Below are positions 45,172 to 57,809 of a stretch of 64,000 nt of DNA, one piece after another. Made by a program: the position numbers and the translations under genes. The stretch comes from Cladosporium sp. IMV 00045 (Eukaryota > Ascomycota > Dothideomycetes > Cladosporiales > Cladosporiaceae), in assembly GCA_001931905.2 (NCBI GenBank), contig MSJI02000604.1, forward strand, positions 62,001 to 126,000, written 5' to 3'. Under the pieces are notes generated by a model. The model had not been told where the DNA came from, did no database searches, and saw only the letters and a list, made by a program, of their open reading frames with translations. The first letter of the stretch is position 1, and the number at the start of each line of letters is the position of its first letter.

Positions 45172-46804
45172 ACAATACCTCATTCTTTCCTTAGTGCTAT
45201 TTAATGTCTCCTAATGTAGTAATGTATAGAATCTAGATATCTCCTGAAAACTGAACCTTCCTGTACAATGATTCATTTCCATCTGACAGCCTTCGATCAA
45301 CGATGAGCCAGAATCACTCCCCAACTCATCAGCCCATCCACAGCAGCTTCTGCCGAGATTGGCGTATCTTTCTTATTCAGCGGGGCCGTGGAGGATGCCC
45401 ACGGGGTTAGTTTAGGCGATCGAGAGTGGGTCTGGTGTAAGAAATGGACTAGGGCCTAGATGTGGCACAGATGCTAATGGATCCCAACGCAGTGGGACGG
45501 AGCGGCCGATCATCGCTACACATATTGACTAGTGGCCTTGAAAGGACGCACCTCCGTTTGACTACAGCACTGGATGTGGCCATGCCCAGTGCCTAATCTG
45601 ACTGGGTAATGTAGGTTCTCGAGAGACGGGCATGGCGGTTATACACCGTTCGCTTGCCCTCTCTCGTCCCTCAGCCTTGAGACTGATGTTTAGATCTTCG
45701 AAGGCAACGGTATCAAGTATGCTATATCAATCAGGACCAGCGAATAATAGCCTCGATCGATGTGAGGCTATAGATGAGCCATGTAAAAACATCGACGGCT
45801 AGTCTCCAGTTGGTCGTCACAATCTGAATCATTGTCTCATCGTCTAGTAAAGCAGGGTCTCACGTTCGCTTCAGCTCTTGGATTCTTCAGCCACAGCACA
45901 CACAATGGTATCTCCCTTAAGGTCTGTGAGGCAGATCTGGGCAATTGTTCTAATCATATCTCGCTTGGCAGTGTTCTGGAGTTCTCCAGATTCTGGCCGT
46001 TTGAAGTGAAGTCCAACAATAGACCAGAAAGCCATAACGACGCTTTGGGCATCCAATTGGGGTTTGGCGATGCCTCATGAAGCGTGTGATAGCAAACATC
46101 GCCGAGAAGCTTGTGGATCCACGGCAGACGTGGCTGTATAGTCTCATGCATTAGTAGACTATAGTAGCGCTTATCCGATTGGGAAGCGTCGACGCTGACG
46201 CTAGGCTTATACAGGAGGTAGTACCAGCCACAGCGAGTCAACGACTTCATGGCCATGTGGTGGCCATGTTGCGCATGTGTCTGATTGTTTGGTTCGGAAT
46301 TTCACCGTTTCTTGTGGTCGTCCCAATCACCGCCTTCGTCACGCTTAGTTGACTTTCATGGCCTAGGCGCCGTTCCGATAGCAAAGTTCGGTACCTGGAA
46401 GTCCTCCGTCCAGGTAGCCCTTGTCATAACATCGATATTTTCGAGGCTATATCCCATTTCGAGATAGCTGACTGCATGGTCCCCCTGGGGAAACGGACTC
46501 GCTTCCCCGCTCCGACTGCGGTGTCTGTGTTCACAAGAGTCAGTCAGAAAACATTTGACAATTGTGGCTTGCTTCATTCGCAGCCTTCGGTATAGCCGTG
46601 TGCTAGACATGTTTATGGCTGGCTGAGCCTCTGGCTGGGGCCTCCAGGCGTACTGAGACCTTGGACGATGGTATGGTGGTGGTCGTGACCGTCCGTCATA
46701 CATCTCTATAAGACTTGATCGTCCGCCATCCCTTCAACGTCTGTCTAACCATCATCTTCAATCAGATTTCTTCTCCAACATCAATCTAGTCTTCCAAGTC
46801 GATC
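45172..46804. other. Intergenic, 1.6 kb
   Basis: No gene is supported. Near the right end, TATAAG at 46707-46712 lies about 95 nt upstream of the next start codon and could be its TATA element. Confidence 0.5.
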
Positions 46805-48121
46805 ATGCGTTACCAGAACGTTCTTTTGCCAGTCCTGGCCGGTCTGGCTTTTGCTCAAGACGACACCCTTTCCGTCGCAGACAACCCAGCACCCACCCCC
46901 GATGCTCTTCCTCTCGAAGACCTCCGTGACATCCCGGTCCCAACTTACACCGTTGTACCCGATGTTGCATCTCAGGACGTTCCGTACGCTCCTTCTTCTG
47001 CCATTGCCGCAGTTTCTTCAGCAGTCGCTGCGACTCCACTGTCTGTCTTCCCTGCTGCTACAGATGTCCCGATCAACGATTCTGGCGAAGCAGACAGTGA
47101 AGCATCGGACGATGATAATGCCGCCAATGTCATCTCCAGCTCCGGTGCCATTTCGAGACGTGATGCTCGTCAGCTTGTCAGGCGTGATGCTTGCGGCAAG
47201 CAGCCTGTCATCCAGGTTCCCTACGACATCGACGTGAGCACTCCGGCTGCATTCAAGGCCGATCAGACCATTGCCGACGTTGCAACCAACGCCAACTCGG
47301 CTCCTGCTGGATACTTCCAGAACTTCAAGAACCTCCCCGCCGCCAACAATGCGATGAACTACTTGGGCTTCGTCCAGGTCAAGTCCGGCTACGACGTTGA
47401 CTACTGCGCCGCTCAGTGCACCAAGAAGGCTGGCTGCTTGTCCTTCAACATCTTCTTCGAGCGTGACCCCGTCGTCATTCCGGGTGCCACCTGCGAGAAC
47501 CCCGACGCCTTCGCGAACATCAAGTGCTCTTTCTGGGGCACTGCTCTTGATGCGTCAACTGCGAAGAACGTCGGCCAGTGGCGTAGCAAGTTCCAGGTCG
47601 TCATCGCCGGAAGCAATGCCTACACCTCCTACAAGATCGGCGGTCCGGTCGATGGCTGGACCGGCCCTCAGGACCTCGGAAACGCTGCCATCAACGCTCC
47701 TCTGTACGACTGCACCAACACCTGGACCTACCTTGGCTACAAGCTCCTCCAGACCGGCTCCGTCGACCCTCGTCTCTGCGCCACCGCCTGTGACGCCCAG
47801 ACGGCGTACAACCAGAAGCACCCCGCGTCCGACAGCAAGGTCGTCGCCTGCAACGCTTTCGGCTCCTATATCCTGACCAAGAACAACGCCACGGGCTCCT
47901 ACCAGCAGGGCCAGATGTGCACGTTCTACACCGCCAACTGGGACAAGAAGTTCGCCACCAACACCGCCAGCTTCGACCACACCATCGGCGCCAAGTACAA
48001 CTACACGTACAGCACTTTCTACGGAAAGAAGGACGTGCAGCCTACTTGCGGTGAGGGCTTTGTTTCCCCCTCGGGCACTTACGTCAAGGGTGGCAAGAAG
48101 CCTGAGCCTTCTGCTGTTTGA
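46805..48121 (+). CDS. Secreted protein with two Apple/PAN-like Cys modules, Kex2-processed
   Basis: One exon, 438 residues. A signal peptide is clear (residues 1-17, cut before QDD). Residues 18-115 are an acidic Ala/Ser/Pro-rich propeptide. It ends in two dibasic sites, RR118-119 and RR126-127, expected for Kex2. Two related modules follow: NYLGFVQVKSGYDVDYCAAQC and TYLGYKLLQTGSVDPRLCATAC, each with several Cys, resembling Apple/PAN-like carbohydrate- or protein-binding folds. NAT and NYT sequons allow N-glycosylation. The strong C-ending codon bias in the second half suggests high expression. No catalytic residues are recognised; it is likely a wall or surface protein. Confidence 0.8.
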   Translation: MRYQNVLLPVLAGLAFAQDDTLSVADNPAPTPDALPLEDLRDIPVPTYTVVPDVASQDVPYAPSSAIAAVSSAVAATPLSVFPAATDVPINDSGEADSEASDDDNAANVISSSGAISRRDARQLVRRDACGKQPVIQVPYDIDVSTPAAFKADQTIADVATNANSAPAGYFQNFKNLPAANNAMNYLGFVQVKSGYDVDYCAAQCTKKAGCLSFNIFFERDPVVIPGATCENPDAFANIKCSFWGTALDASTAKNVGQWRSKFQVVIAGSNAYTSYKIGGPVDGWTGPQDLGNAAINAPLYDCTNTWTYLGYKLLQTGSVDPRLCATACDAQTAYNQKHPASDSKVVACNAFGSYILTKNNATGSYQQGQMCTFYTANWDKKFATNTASFDHTIGAKYNYTYSTFYGKKDVQPTCGEGFVSPSGTYVKGGKKPEPSAV

Positions 48122-49852
48122 AGTGGTATGATGGACGGTGGAGGACGTGGTAATGGTGCATTTTGCAGTGTGAACGATGTTAGAGTGCGACAGTCGTAGG
48201 TAGTCATGTAGCATGCAGAGAGTGTATTTGATTCGTCGACAGAGTGCAATGGTTTCTAATGTACTATCCCCTACAATGCATTTCCATTACAATTCGTCCA
48301 CTGCAGTTTGCATCATTCGCAATCCTCTTGCCTAGATCGAGCTGTCAGGGCTGCGACATCGACTGAAGGCTCGCTTAAGTTGTCGATTTTCGTCCACTAG
48401 TCGGTGTTTCAAACATCACGACCTATTCGGCGTATATTTCAGCGGTATCGGACCAAACAAACGGTTGAGTCGAAATGAGATGCGGCTCAATACGAAAGCC
48501 TTCGGATAGGTGTCCGACAAGCCACAACCAGATGACTCTGGAAATATCCGTCTTGCGTGAGTCGGCCAAGAATACCATCCGGAGACCCCGACGGGTAAGG
48601 CTTGTCGTTGCTGAGACGGAAGATCGATAGTAAAAGTGCCGATATTTTGTTGATTCCATGTGGCTTGTAGGAGAAGTAGGGTCCCCTGGTCTATTCTCAG
48701 AGTCAGTTTTTGTACCTGCGCTAGCGCGATCTGCAGGAACATCACGCTCGCCAATCACCGTGGGGGATCTTCCTTGGCGCCGCTGTCGGGCTTTTCCTCC
48801 CCTTTTTCCCTTTTTCCCTTTTCCTTCTCTCTTTGGCAGACCGGGGTGTCGGATACCATCCCTACTGCTGTGGCGTCTGTCAGGCAAATGCCGCAAACTA
48901 ACGGAATCAGCCTCACCTTAGCCCTTCCGCCTCTGCTAGATCGTGCGCCGCAGACATAGCGCTGTGCTGTGGCGTCGGCGGTTCTACAGCGCACGAACAC
49001 TACACCGCCGAGAACCTAATGCAGTTGGGAGAGTTGGGAAATCCCCGTCAACACACGCCGATGAGCCTCAAATATTGCTTGCAGCTTGTCTGATTCTTGC
49101 AAGATATCTGGTCGATGAATGCTGGAAGCAGACACAGACGATGGCAGGCGAGATCACTTCCCACACCTGTCTTGTCCTCTCATTGGCCTTCCCCCTTCTC
49201 ACCAAACACCAGTCGAAACCACCCACCACACGCTAGACCAAGTGAGGTCTAAGCACCTGGAGCCTCAAGATGCAGCAGTTGCCGAATATGGCCCTCAGCC
49301 ACGTGGGATGACTAACCGACAGGAAATATCTTTGCGCCTCTGCCGCCCTTCAAATGAGAGATCTCGACCGCACTCGCCCGAAACCTTAAAATCGGATGAG
49401 AGCGACTGGAGAGCACCAGGCTTGTTACAGCGACGCCCATAGTCCAGAGGCTGGCTGTGAAAACTGGCAGCGGCAACAATGTGGCCTGCGCTATTGGTGA
49501 TGGATATTCCCAATGTGGTGCTTCGGCATGCAGATGCATCTGGCCTCACCACAAGTCTCAATACCTCTTGAGGTCCATGACTTACGATAAGCGAGCTTCC
49601 AGGGTACTAGCCGACCACTCGGGACCGTGTTGCTGGGGATAGAGGATTGACATGCTTAGCTGAGCCTTACAATATGCCTGCATAAGTACGGTAAGTCCCC
49701 ATCAACGCCTATACCATCACACGCTGGGCTCGCAAGCTGCGAAGGCTTCCTTATTCCTTTGATCATCTCTTTCTCTTTTTGTCTATCTTGAACACCCTCT
49801 CTCCTACTGCTCTTTCTTTCCTCCTTTTCCTTCCATCCCAGTGGCCGTCGCC
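48122..49852. other. Intergenic, 1.7 kb
   Basis: No gene is supported. A pyrimidine tract lies around 48785-48835, and a long CT-rich leader (about 49760-49840) precedes the next start codon, typical of strongly expressed fungal genes. Confidence 0.5.
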
Positions 49853-52800
49853 ATGCGGTCCTTCACCATCCTCGCAACTCTTGTTGCGTTCTTCGCCGCA
49901 TCTGCGTCATCTCAGCAGTATGCTGGCGAAGTCATCGAAAACTCTCTGCCCAATGTCCCAGGTTCCGAGGTTGCTTTCTTCAATATTCCGAGAAAGGGCA
50001 CCCAAAAGCACACTCTGATCAACTACTACTCGCACGGCAAAGATGGCAAGCGTCTCGTCGAGAGCAAAGTGCAGCGAGCAGTCATCGTTGTCCATGGTTT
50101 GAATCGCGATCCTATGACTTACCAGTCCAACATGATGAGTGCACTTGCACAAGTCACCGGTGATCCCAACATCAACAAAGACACTGTGGCTATCATGGCA
50201 CCATACTTCCCTAACGGTAAGTCGCGGCCTCACGGCCTCTGACAACGTACATGAGCTAATCCACTGTGCAGGCGACGACAAGGGGACCGGCTACCCATGG
50301 ACCGAAGGCCTCGCTGCTGGAAGGGGTTCCACTACCAGCGCACTCGTCTGGAAGGGATCGCAATGGGCTGCAGGTGGTGACAACCAGTACCCGTGGAACT
50401 CGAAATCGACTTCGTCCTACATGGTACTCGACACTATCATCAAGTACTTTGATGACAAGTCGTTATTTCCCAACATGAAGCAGATCGTTATTGCTGGACA
50501 CTCCCTCGGCGCGCAGACTGTACAGCGCTATGCTGCTCTTGGCCAGCAACTCAACACCCAGTCCCCAGTAACTTACTGGATCGGCAACCCCAACAGCTAT
50601 GTTTGGCTTTCTACAGATCGTCCTCTGTCGACTGCGACTTGCCCTACTTACGATGACTACCGCGAGGGCTACAACCAGTTCACTGAGTACCCCATGACTT
50701 ACGGCCAGAGCCTGGTATCTCAAGGACGTTCAGCCATCCTTGCCAACTACCAGAGCAAGCAGATCGCTTACGCACGTGGCACTAAAGACAACGGCGACGA
50801 CTCTTCTTCTTGTGCACCCATGACGACTGGATCAAACCGTAACGAGCGCTTTTTCAACTTCATCAAGGCTTTCCCTGCTTCGTGTGATGACCCTCGTGGT
50901 GCCAACTGCGATACAGTTGACTTCGTGAACATGGGCCACGACGGCGGTGGAATGTTCGCTTCTGCTGCCGGCAAGGCTCGTCTGTTCACCGACAACTTCT
51001 ATGGAAATGGCAACCGCTCTTACGACTTTGGATACCCAAGGCAGCAAGCCGGCGACGATCCATTTCCGGATCCAGCGTTGAACAGCACGACCTCGTCCGT
51101 TAACAGTAACACTTATGCCGGCAACATGACTTATGCCGGGTGTTGGTCTGATGCTGGACAATCCCGCACGTTCACCGTTCAGGCTTACGACAACCAGGCC
51201 AACACTATCGACCTGTGTACCACTACTTGCGCATCACGAGGGTACAGCCTGGCCGGCGTCGAGTTCGGATCTCAGTGCTACTGTGGCAACTTCATGACGG
51301 CAGCTGCTGTGAAGGTCATCGAAAGTTCGTGCAAGACGCCATGTGCCGGAAACAGTTCTCAGTCATGCGGTGGCACCAGCCGACTTTCTGTCTTCTCTAA
51401 TGGTACACCCAACGTCCTGGCCCCTGCAAGCAACCCTGAAACTGTGGGCAAGTTCTACTATTCCAACTGCTTCACTGATTCATCGAACCCAAGAACCCTT
51501 TCTGGTCCCGTTGTGCGCGGTAACTCCATCACCCTCGAATACTGCGCCAACTTTTGCTCTGATTACAAGTACTTCGGTACGGAGTACTCTACTGAGTGCT
51601 TTTGTGGAAACAGCATCAATTCTGCAGCGAGCATTGCTACTTCTGGCGAATGCGGCATGACTTGCGCAAATGACACCTCGCAATTTTGCGGAGGTAGCAG
51701 CAGGCTCTCCCTCTACACCAACCCTGATTGGGTTCAGCCGACGGGAAGCAGCACCTCCAGCGCTGCAAGCAACCCTACTGCCTCCAGTGGGGCTTCTGGT
51801 CCCGCATGTCCCGCTTCCGATGGCACCGTGGTCACTTCGAAGAATGGCCTGAACTTCACTGTTGAGTGCGGCATCGACCACGCTGGTGGCGATCTTGCTT
51901 TCCAGTATGTTTCCAGCTTTCAGGAGTGCATTGATGCTTGCTCTTCCAACAGCCAGTGTGTCGATGTCAGCTTGTCAGGCACTGCTTGTTATTTGAAGAA
52001 GTCGGTCGGCCCTGTCGTCAAAATATCTGGTGTCTGGGGCGCAAAGCTTCTGGTGGATGGTACTTCGTCCTCTACCAGCACCACCTCTGCCACTGGCACT
52101 GGCTCATCTACCCTTTCCAGCTCCTCCCTGTCTACAACTTCCGTCACGAGCACATCTGCCACATCAGTCTCATCCGGAGCCCCAACAAGCTCGCCTTCTG
52201 TTATCTCATGCCCGGCTTCCGATGGGACTACTTACACCGGTGCCAGCGGCCAGAGCTTCATCATCGAGTGCGGCATTGATCACCAGGCAGGTGACATGGG
52301 AAACAAGTACGTCAACACTTTCCAGGAGTGCATCGATGTCTGCGATCAAACTGCAGGCTGCGTTGACGTCAGTCTGTCTGGCACCGCATGTTATCTCAAG
52401 AAGACTCTTGGAGCTGCCGTGAAAGCGCCTTCGATTTGGGGCGCAAAGCTCGTTACGTCCTCGGTCTCCTCCAGCCAGTCCTCATCAACCAGCTCCTCGT
52501 CTACCTCTATTTCGAGCTCTGCTACTGGAAGCTCGACACTTTCAGACAGCACTGTGACATCATCCAGTACCAGCTCGGGAGCAAGCGTCACACCGACCAC
52601 TGTCTCATGCCCGGCTTCCAACGACAACATCTACACCGTTGCATCCGGCCAAAGCTTCTTGATTGAATGTGGTATTGATCACCAGGGAGGCGACCTCTCG
52701 AGCAACAGCGTCAAGTCATTTGTCGAGTGCATTGAGCTATGCGGTACCACGCCCACTTGCGTGGACGTCTCCATGTCCGGCGATATGTGCTATCTCAAGA

Positions 52801-54524
52801 GCTCCGTTGGATCGGTCGTCAAACTCGACTGGGTATGGGGCGCAAAGCTGATCGAGGCTTCCGCGTCTTCAGTCTCGAGCACGACTTCCTCCACATCTAC
52901 TGATCTTGTTTCTTCTTCCGCATCTTCAGTCTCGAGCACGGTTTCCTCCACATCGACCGATCTTGTTTCTTCTTCCGCGTCGTCATCTTCCTCAGCATCT
53001 CTGGACTCCTCATCCTCTTCTGTCGACACCGTCTCCTCCTCATCTACTTCCTCAATTCCGGATTCCTCAGCTTCAAACACCAGCTCTTCGTCCGCTTCCT
53101 CAACCGGCGTCTCCTCGCTCAGCTCAGACTCCACGTCATCCTCTTCTGCGAGCGATTCTTCTCTCTCGACTTCTTCTGCCTCTTCATCTGTTGCAACCAC
53201 CAGCTCAGAGCAACAGTCATCGTCTACCTTGACCGAGTCAACTCTTTCAAGCTCTTCAGTCAGCTCCACAGCCGCTCAGACGACTTCCAGCAGTAGCTCT
53301 GAATCTTCGATCTCCACTGAGTCAACGACGGTGACCAGCTCAACGAGTACATCTGTCGTAACTTCAGAGTCAAGCACATCTTCCGTGTTGGACACAACAT
53401 CGTCATCGGCTGACTCTACTTTGAGCACTTCATCTTCCGCGACCAGTAGCTCAAGTGTCTCGAGCATCACTTCGTCGAGCGCACCCAGCTCTACCGTTTC
53501 TGAGCTTTCAAGCACCTCGTCCACCCAGTCTGGTGAGAGCTTGACTTCGTCCTCGATCACCAGCAGCTCAAGTGATTCGAGCATCACATCTTCCTCGATC
53601 ACAACCAGCTCCACCGTTTCCGAAACTTCAACCACATCGTCCACTCAGTTCAGTGAGAGCTCTGCCTCATCATCAATCTCCTCAAGCAGCCAGACTACGT
53701 CAAGTACTGTCTCTGAGCCGACGGCGATCGTTACCAGCTCCACGAGCTCTTCAAAATCAAGCAGCTCTATTGCAACCATCCCGTCGACGACATCGACGTC
53801 GTCCAGCACCAGCTCCGGCTTCTCCACATCCACTTTCAGCACCACGTCTTCCGTACCGGCAAGCACTTCCTCCACTTCCCTCCCTGCAGGCTTCTCTTAC
53901 TCCGGATGCTTCGTTGACGGATCTAAGCGCGTTCTTCCGGTCTCTGCTGGCACTTCTTCTACTCAGACCCAACAGCAGTGCGCCATGACCTGCCAGGACA
54001 AAGGCTACAAGTACTCTGGAACTGAGTATGGCAACGAGTGCTGGTGCGGCAATACGCTCCCTAGCTCCTCAGCGCCAGAGTCTCAATGTAGCAAGGCCTG
54101 CAGCGGTGACAAGACACAGAAGTGCGGCGGCGGCAACCGCTTGTCCGTCGTCTCCGACGACAGCTGGAAGCAATCCTTCTTCGCGAGAGAGAACTTCGAG
54201 TCATGGAACTTGATGGGCTGCTACATGGACTCCACGTCTAAGCGCAGCCTTCCCACCTCCGTCTCCCTGGCCGCTTATGGTGGCGGCTCCAAGGCGACCA
54301 TTGCCAATTGCATGCAAGCTTGCCAGGCGAGAGGCTTCACTTACTGCGGTGCAGAGTACTACGCCGAGTGCTACGGTAGCAACGTTGCTCCCGCAACGGA
54401 TTTGGCGAGTGGATCGGATCCGTTGTCTGCTGGCTGCAATTACCCTTGCAAGGGCAACAGCACCGAGAGCTGTGGTGGTTCCGCGAGGATCATTGTGTAT
54501 ACTACTCTTGGGGGCAAGGAGTAG
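49853..54524 (+). CDS. Secreted alpha/beta hydrolase with WSC, Cys-rich and mucin-like modules
   Basis: Two exons, 49853-50216 and 50272-54524; 1538 residues. Order: signal peptide (1-20); alpha/beta hydrolase domain to about 390 with nucleophile Ser199 in GHSLGAQ and VVHGLNRDP as oxyanion region; WSC domains at about 408-497 and 515-606; three PAN-like Cys repeats (about 634-719, 768-850, 900-984) each with ECGIDH and ending WGAKL; a Ser/Thr mucin-like stretch of about 340 residues; and two more WSC domains (about 1328-1419 and 1432-1535). There is no C-terminal membrane segment or GPI signal. It should be heavily O-mannosylated and bound to wall polysaccharide through WSC modules, holding a hydrolase at the surface. 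Substrate unknown. Confidence 0.9.
52857..53880 (+). repeat. Ser/Thr-codon low-complexity tract inside the WSC hydrolase gene
   Basis: About 1 kb of TCN/AGC/ACN codons. It includes a near-exact tandem repeat around 52862-52975 (units encoding ASSVSSTTSSTSTDLVSS-like strings) and related STVSE.STTSST strings near 53490-53710. Such tracts expand and contract easily. Confidence 0.85.
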
Positions 54525-54691
54525 TGAAGTCTTTTCTTTCCTTAAGATGTTATTTATGTGAGATAGTTTACCAATTTTAATGCACGCTTTACGTTATGAC
54601 CTAGTTCCAAATACATTGTTCCAAATCCATCATACGTTTGATATTGGTGAAAAAATATTGACCTCTTCTTTGAACATCATCTAGAAAAGTG

Positions 54692-56096
54692 TCACGCCGT
54701 CGAGGCCGTATAATGGTTCGTCGCTGCCCACGCCTTGGCGCCTTTGTATAGGCAGTTGTAGTCCATGAACTCATCCGGTCGCCTTGGTCAAGGTTAGCTT
54801 CGGTGCAGTTTACCTCGGAGAACACTCGAAAGACTTGTCACGGCAAAGTAGAAAGTGACTTACATAGTAACTTCCTTGCTGTTCTTGGAAGTAGCTGGTC
54901 TGGCAGCCTCTCGACTGTACTTCTGTATCAGTGTTGCACGGCCTCTCCGGCATTCATAGACCTGCTTCAAGATCTTCTCGATCTGCTCCTTTGGGTGACC
55001 CTCCATTCTAAAGCCGTCGAAGAATGCACCAAGCGCTTCTGCATCCTCGACTGCCTGGCTCGCACCTTGACCCTGCGTCGGGAGCATTGCATGCGCAGCG
55101 TCTCCGATGAGGATGACTCTGCCTTTGGTCCATGTCTCCAAAGGATCCAGATCTCGAAGTTGCCACAAACCAAGCTCTTCTGATAGTTTTAAGACAGACT
55201 TGATCCATTCCGGGTAGTCTTTGAACGTTTCTAGCATGAGATTGACGTCTCCTTTGGACACCCATGACTGTCCGCTGTCTGAGTCTTCATTGATGCGGAC
55301 GTCCGGCACCAAGCCCACGAAACTGTACATGGTCCCTTCGCGAGCGGGTCCCATGATCAATCGACAATCGTGCGCCATCACCATGGACGTGAAGGGCTCG
55401 CGAGGCTTGATATTGGCGCAGAATTCTGGTACTTCTTGCTCAATCTTCTCCGTTGGAAGCATGAACCGGTATGCTGAAAGCCCTGTTTTCTGTGGGTTCA
55501 CTTCACCAACGATCGATGTCCGTACTGAACTGTGTATACCGTCTGCTGCGATTCTTTGATGGAATGTACCATGAGCCAAGAGAACAGGTGGATGAATGAT
55601 GATCATGAGTCACTCACATGAGATCTGCTTGTAGCGTGTCGCCGCTCTCAAGAGTCAAGACACCTTCGCGCGGATCGCAATGTTTGACCCGAGAAGACGT
55701 CCGTACCGTGGCCGGAGGGCCCTCGCGATCGTTCGAGGTGGCGGCTCGGTGCAGACAAGCATGCAGGTCTTGTCGATGGTACATCACACGCTCACCCTCG
55801 TAATCAGTTTTGGTCCCCAGAGGCACGAAGTTCACAAGGTCGCCATCAGTATTCAGGATGCGAAAGCCTTGATCGACCATTCCTCGCGCTTCGGTGAGAC
55901 TGGCCAGGTTCCATTCTTGCTCCAGTATACGAGAAGCATTCGGCTGTAGTGAGATGGTTGCTCCGATCTCAGAACACAGTCGGGACTGGTCGAGAATGGT
56001 GATCTCTCGATCCGGCGCTCTAAGTGCAATGGCCGCTGACATGCCGGCGATACCTCCGCCGCAGATGATGATCCGGAATGGCGTTGACGATGACAT
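54692..56096 (-). CDS. FAD-dependent monooxygenase (salicylate hydroxylase type)
   Basis: Three exons, 56096-55618, 55553-54864 and 54782-54692; 419 residues. GGGIAG (13-18) is the FAD-binding motif, IIAADGIHSSVR the DG motif (completed across intron 1) and VILIGDAAHAMLPTQGQG the GD motif. The last exon adds RPDEFMDYNCLYKGAKAW, a common tail of fungal members. These enzymes hydroxylate aromatic acids or related compounds with NAD(P)H and oxygen. It is cytosolic. Unlike the monooxygenase at 19865-22096, it has no decarboxylase domain. It shares a 506-nt divergent promoter with the second PhyH gene. An in-frame ATG at 56135 is an alternative start. Confidence 0.88.
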
Positions 56097-56602
56097 GCTG
56101 GAGGGATGGTGATGATTGGGAGAAAGCGACGGCAAGGCTTGTGATGCAAAGAACAGATCGCAATGTGCTCGAGAGCATCATGTCAAAAACGTTGAAGCCG
56201 ACTCTATTACTTGGCAGAGTGCAGCCTGGAAGACCATTAGGCTCGATGAGCGTCCTGTATCAATGGAGATTCAGGCAGAATGATTACACCAATTCGTTGT
56301 ATTCAAGAGGTAGCATTGCTTTTGCGTACAACATGGTCAAATCCGGCTGCCCACTGAGGCCGACCGGGTTGCGTGGGGGAGGCTACGAGCTGCTCCCAAA
56401 AGATCGGGATGAGTGGGCACCGCTCAGCGACCGGCCGTTCCCTGCGGTCAAGCATGACAGTTGAGACTAGGACGATGTATAATAGTACATTCCAGAACAA
56501 TAAGCTCGTTGTTTGCAAGCCACCAGATCTAGGCATCATCGCTTTGCTAGGAACGATACTTGTCTGTTTGCTACTGAGCCCACAAAGACACCATACGCAA
56601 TT
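56097..56602. promoter_or_regulatory. Divergent promoter, FMO2 / PhyH2
   Basis: Shared upstream region. GTGGGG at 56373-56378 fits the CreA consensus, a weak match alone. No gene is supported. Confidence 0.5.
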
Positions 56603-57809
56603 ATGTCGAGTGTAGCGACTGCCACTGCTACCGATATAGCTCCACAGGGAGTGACTATGAAGGTCGAATTGGAACCGAATCAGGAGAGCAAAGCCGCAGA
56701 CCCAGCTTCATGGCGCGACGATTTGGCTCGGGATGGCTACGCTGTTCTCAAAGGGGCGATCCCTCGCGAGCGAGCCGACAAATACGCAGATGCGATGTTC
56801 AGTTGGTTGGAAGGATTGTAAGTCATGCCCACAAGAATCCTGTCACCGAGCCTGGCTGATCCAAACCGAGCAGTAATCTTGGATTCGATCGGAACGACCT
56901 GTCAACTGTACACAAAGACAATCTCCCACACATCACTGAGAAGGGCATGTGTCTTCAGTACGCCGTAACTCATGAAGACTTTGCTTGGGCTGTGCGTGGG
57001 GAGCCTGGTGTTTTGGAGGCATTTGAAAGGGTTTACAATACCAAAGACCTCATTGTGTCATTCGACGCTGTTAATTTTGGATTCCCCAAGTGAGTCGCTT
57101 CCACCCAAAGCTTCACAACACGAGTGTTTATATCCACAGGAGAGAAGCTGACCTTTCGCTCAATAGTCGTACTGATATTCCTGGAAACGTACCTTGGCCT
57201 CACCAAGACCAAGACCCGCTCCTTCCAGGGTTCCGTTGTTTGCAAGGACTCGTCAACTTCCTGCCAAACGGCCCAAAGGATGGCGGCCTCATTGTCTGCA
57301 AAGGTGGTCATCGCCTGTCGGAGCAGTTTCACGAGGAGATGAAAGATGAGCCCAAGATCCCCGCGTGGACGAACGAATGGTTTGGTTTCACCGAAAACGG
57401 CATGAAGTGGCTCAAAAACCACGGCTGTGTATGGGAGAAGGTCTGTGCCGAGCCTGGAGACCTTTTACTTTGGGACTCGCGGACGCCTCATTACAACCTG
57501 AGCTCCGAGACCAGCCAGCCCCGATTTGCCATTTACACCTGCTACATGCCGGTCGCCGATGCGACGCAGGAAGATCTGCTACGCAAGAAGGACGCATTGG
57601 AGCGTTGGGTCGGCACCACCCATTGGCCAAATGCAAGACACACGGGCTCGAACGTGGCAAAGAGAAACGGCGAGGACGATCCACACAATCGGTTTGAGCC
57701 GGTCAACAAGCCTGTCATGGACGAAAGAACATTCAAGCTTACCGGTATCCCTTACATCAAAGTGGAGGAGAGCCTCGATGCTGTCAGGGAGTCTGCGGCG
57801 CGTGCTTGA
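56603..57809 (+). CDS. PhyH-like Fe(II)/2-oxoglutarate dioxygenase (copy 2)
   Basis: Three exons, 56603-56817, 56874-57089 and 57167-57809; 357 residues. Ligands are visible: His156-x-Asp158 in WPHQDQ, distal His252 in TPHYNL and Arg263 in QPRFAIY. GDLLLWDSR before the distal His matches the first copy's GDLVLWDSR. The tail EDDPHNRFEPVNKP also matches, so the two are homologues, though diverged and with different intron positions (three exons against two). Here it is paired with a FAD monooxygenase instead of a hydrolase. The substrate is unknown. Confidence 0.9.

Noticed and set aside
52790..53875. Long Glu/Asp/Val-rich frames on the minus strand
   Set aside because: Mirror of the Ser/Thr codon tract of the WSC hydrolase gene.
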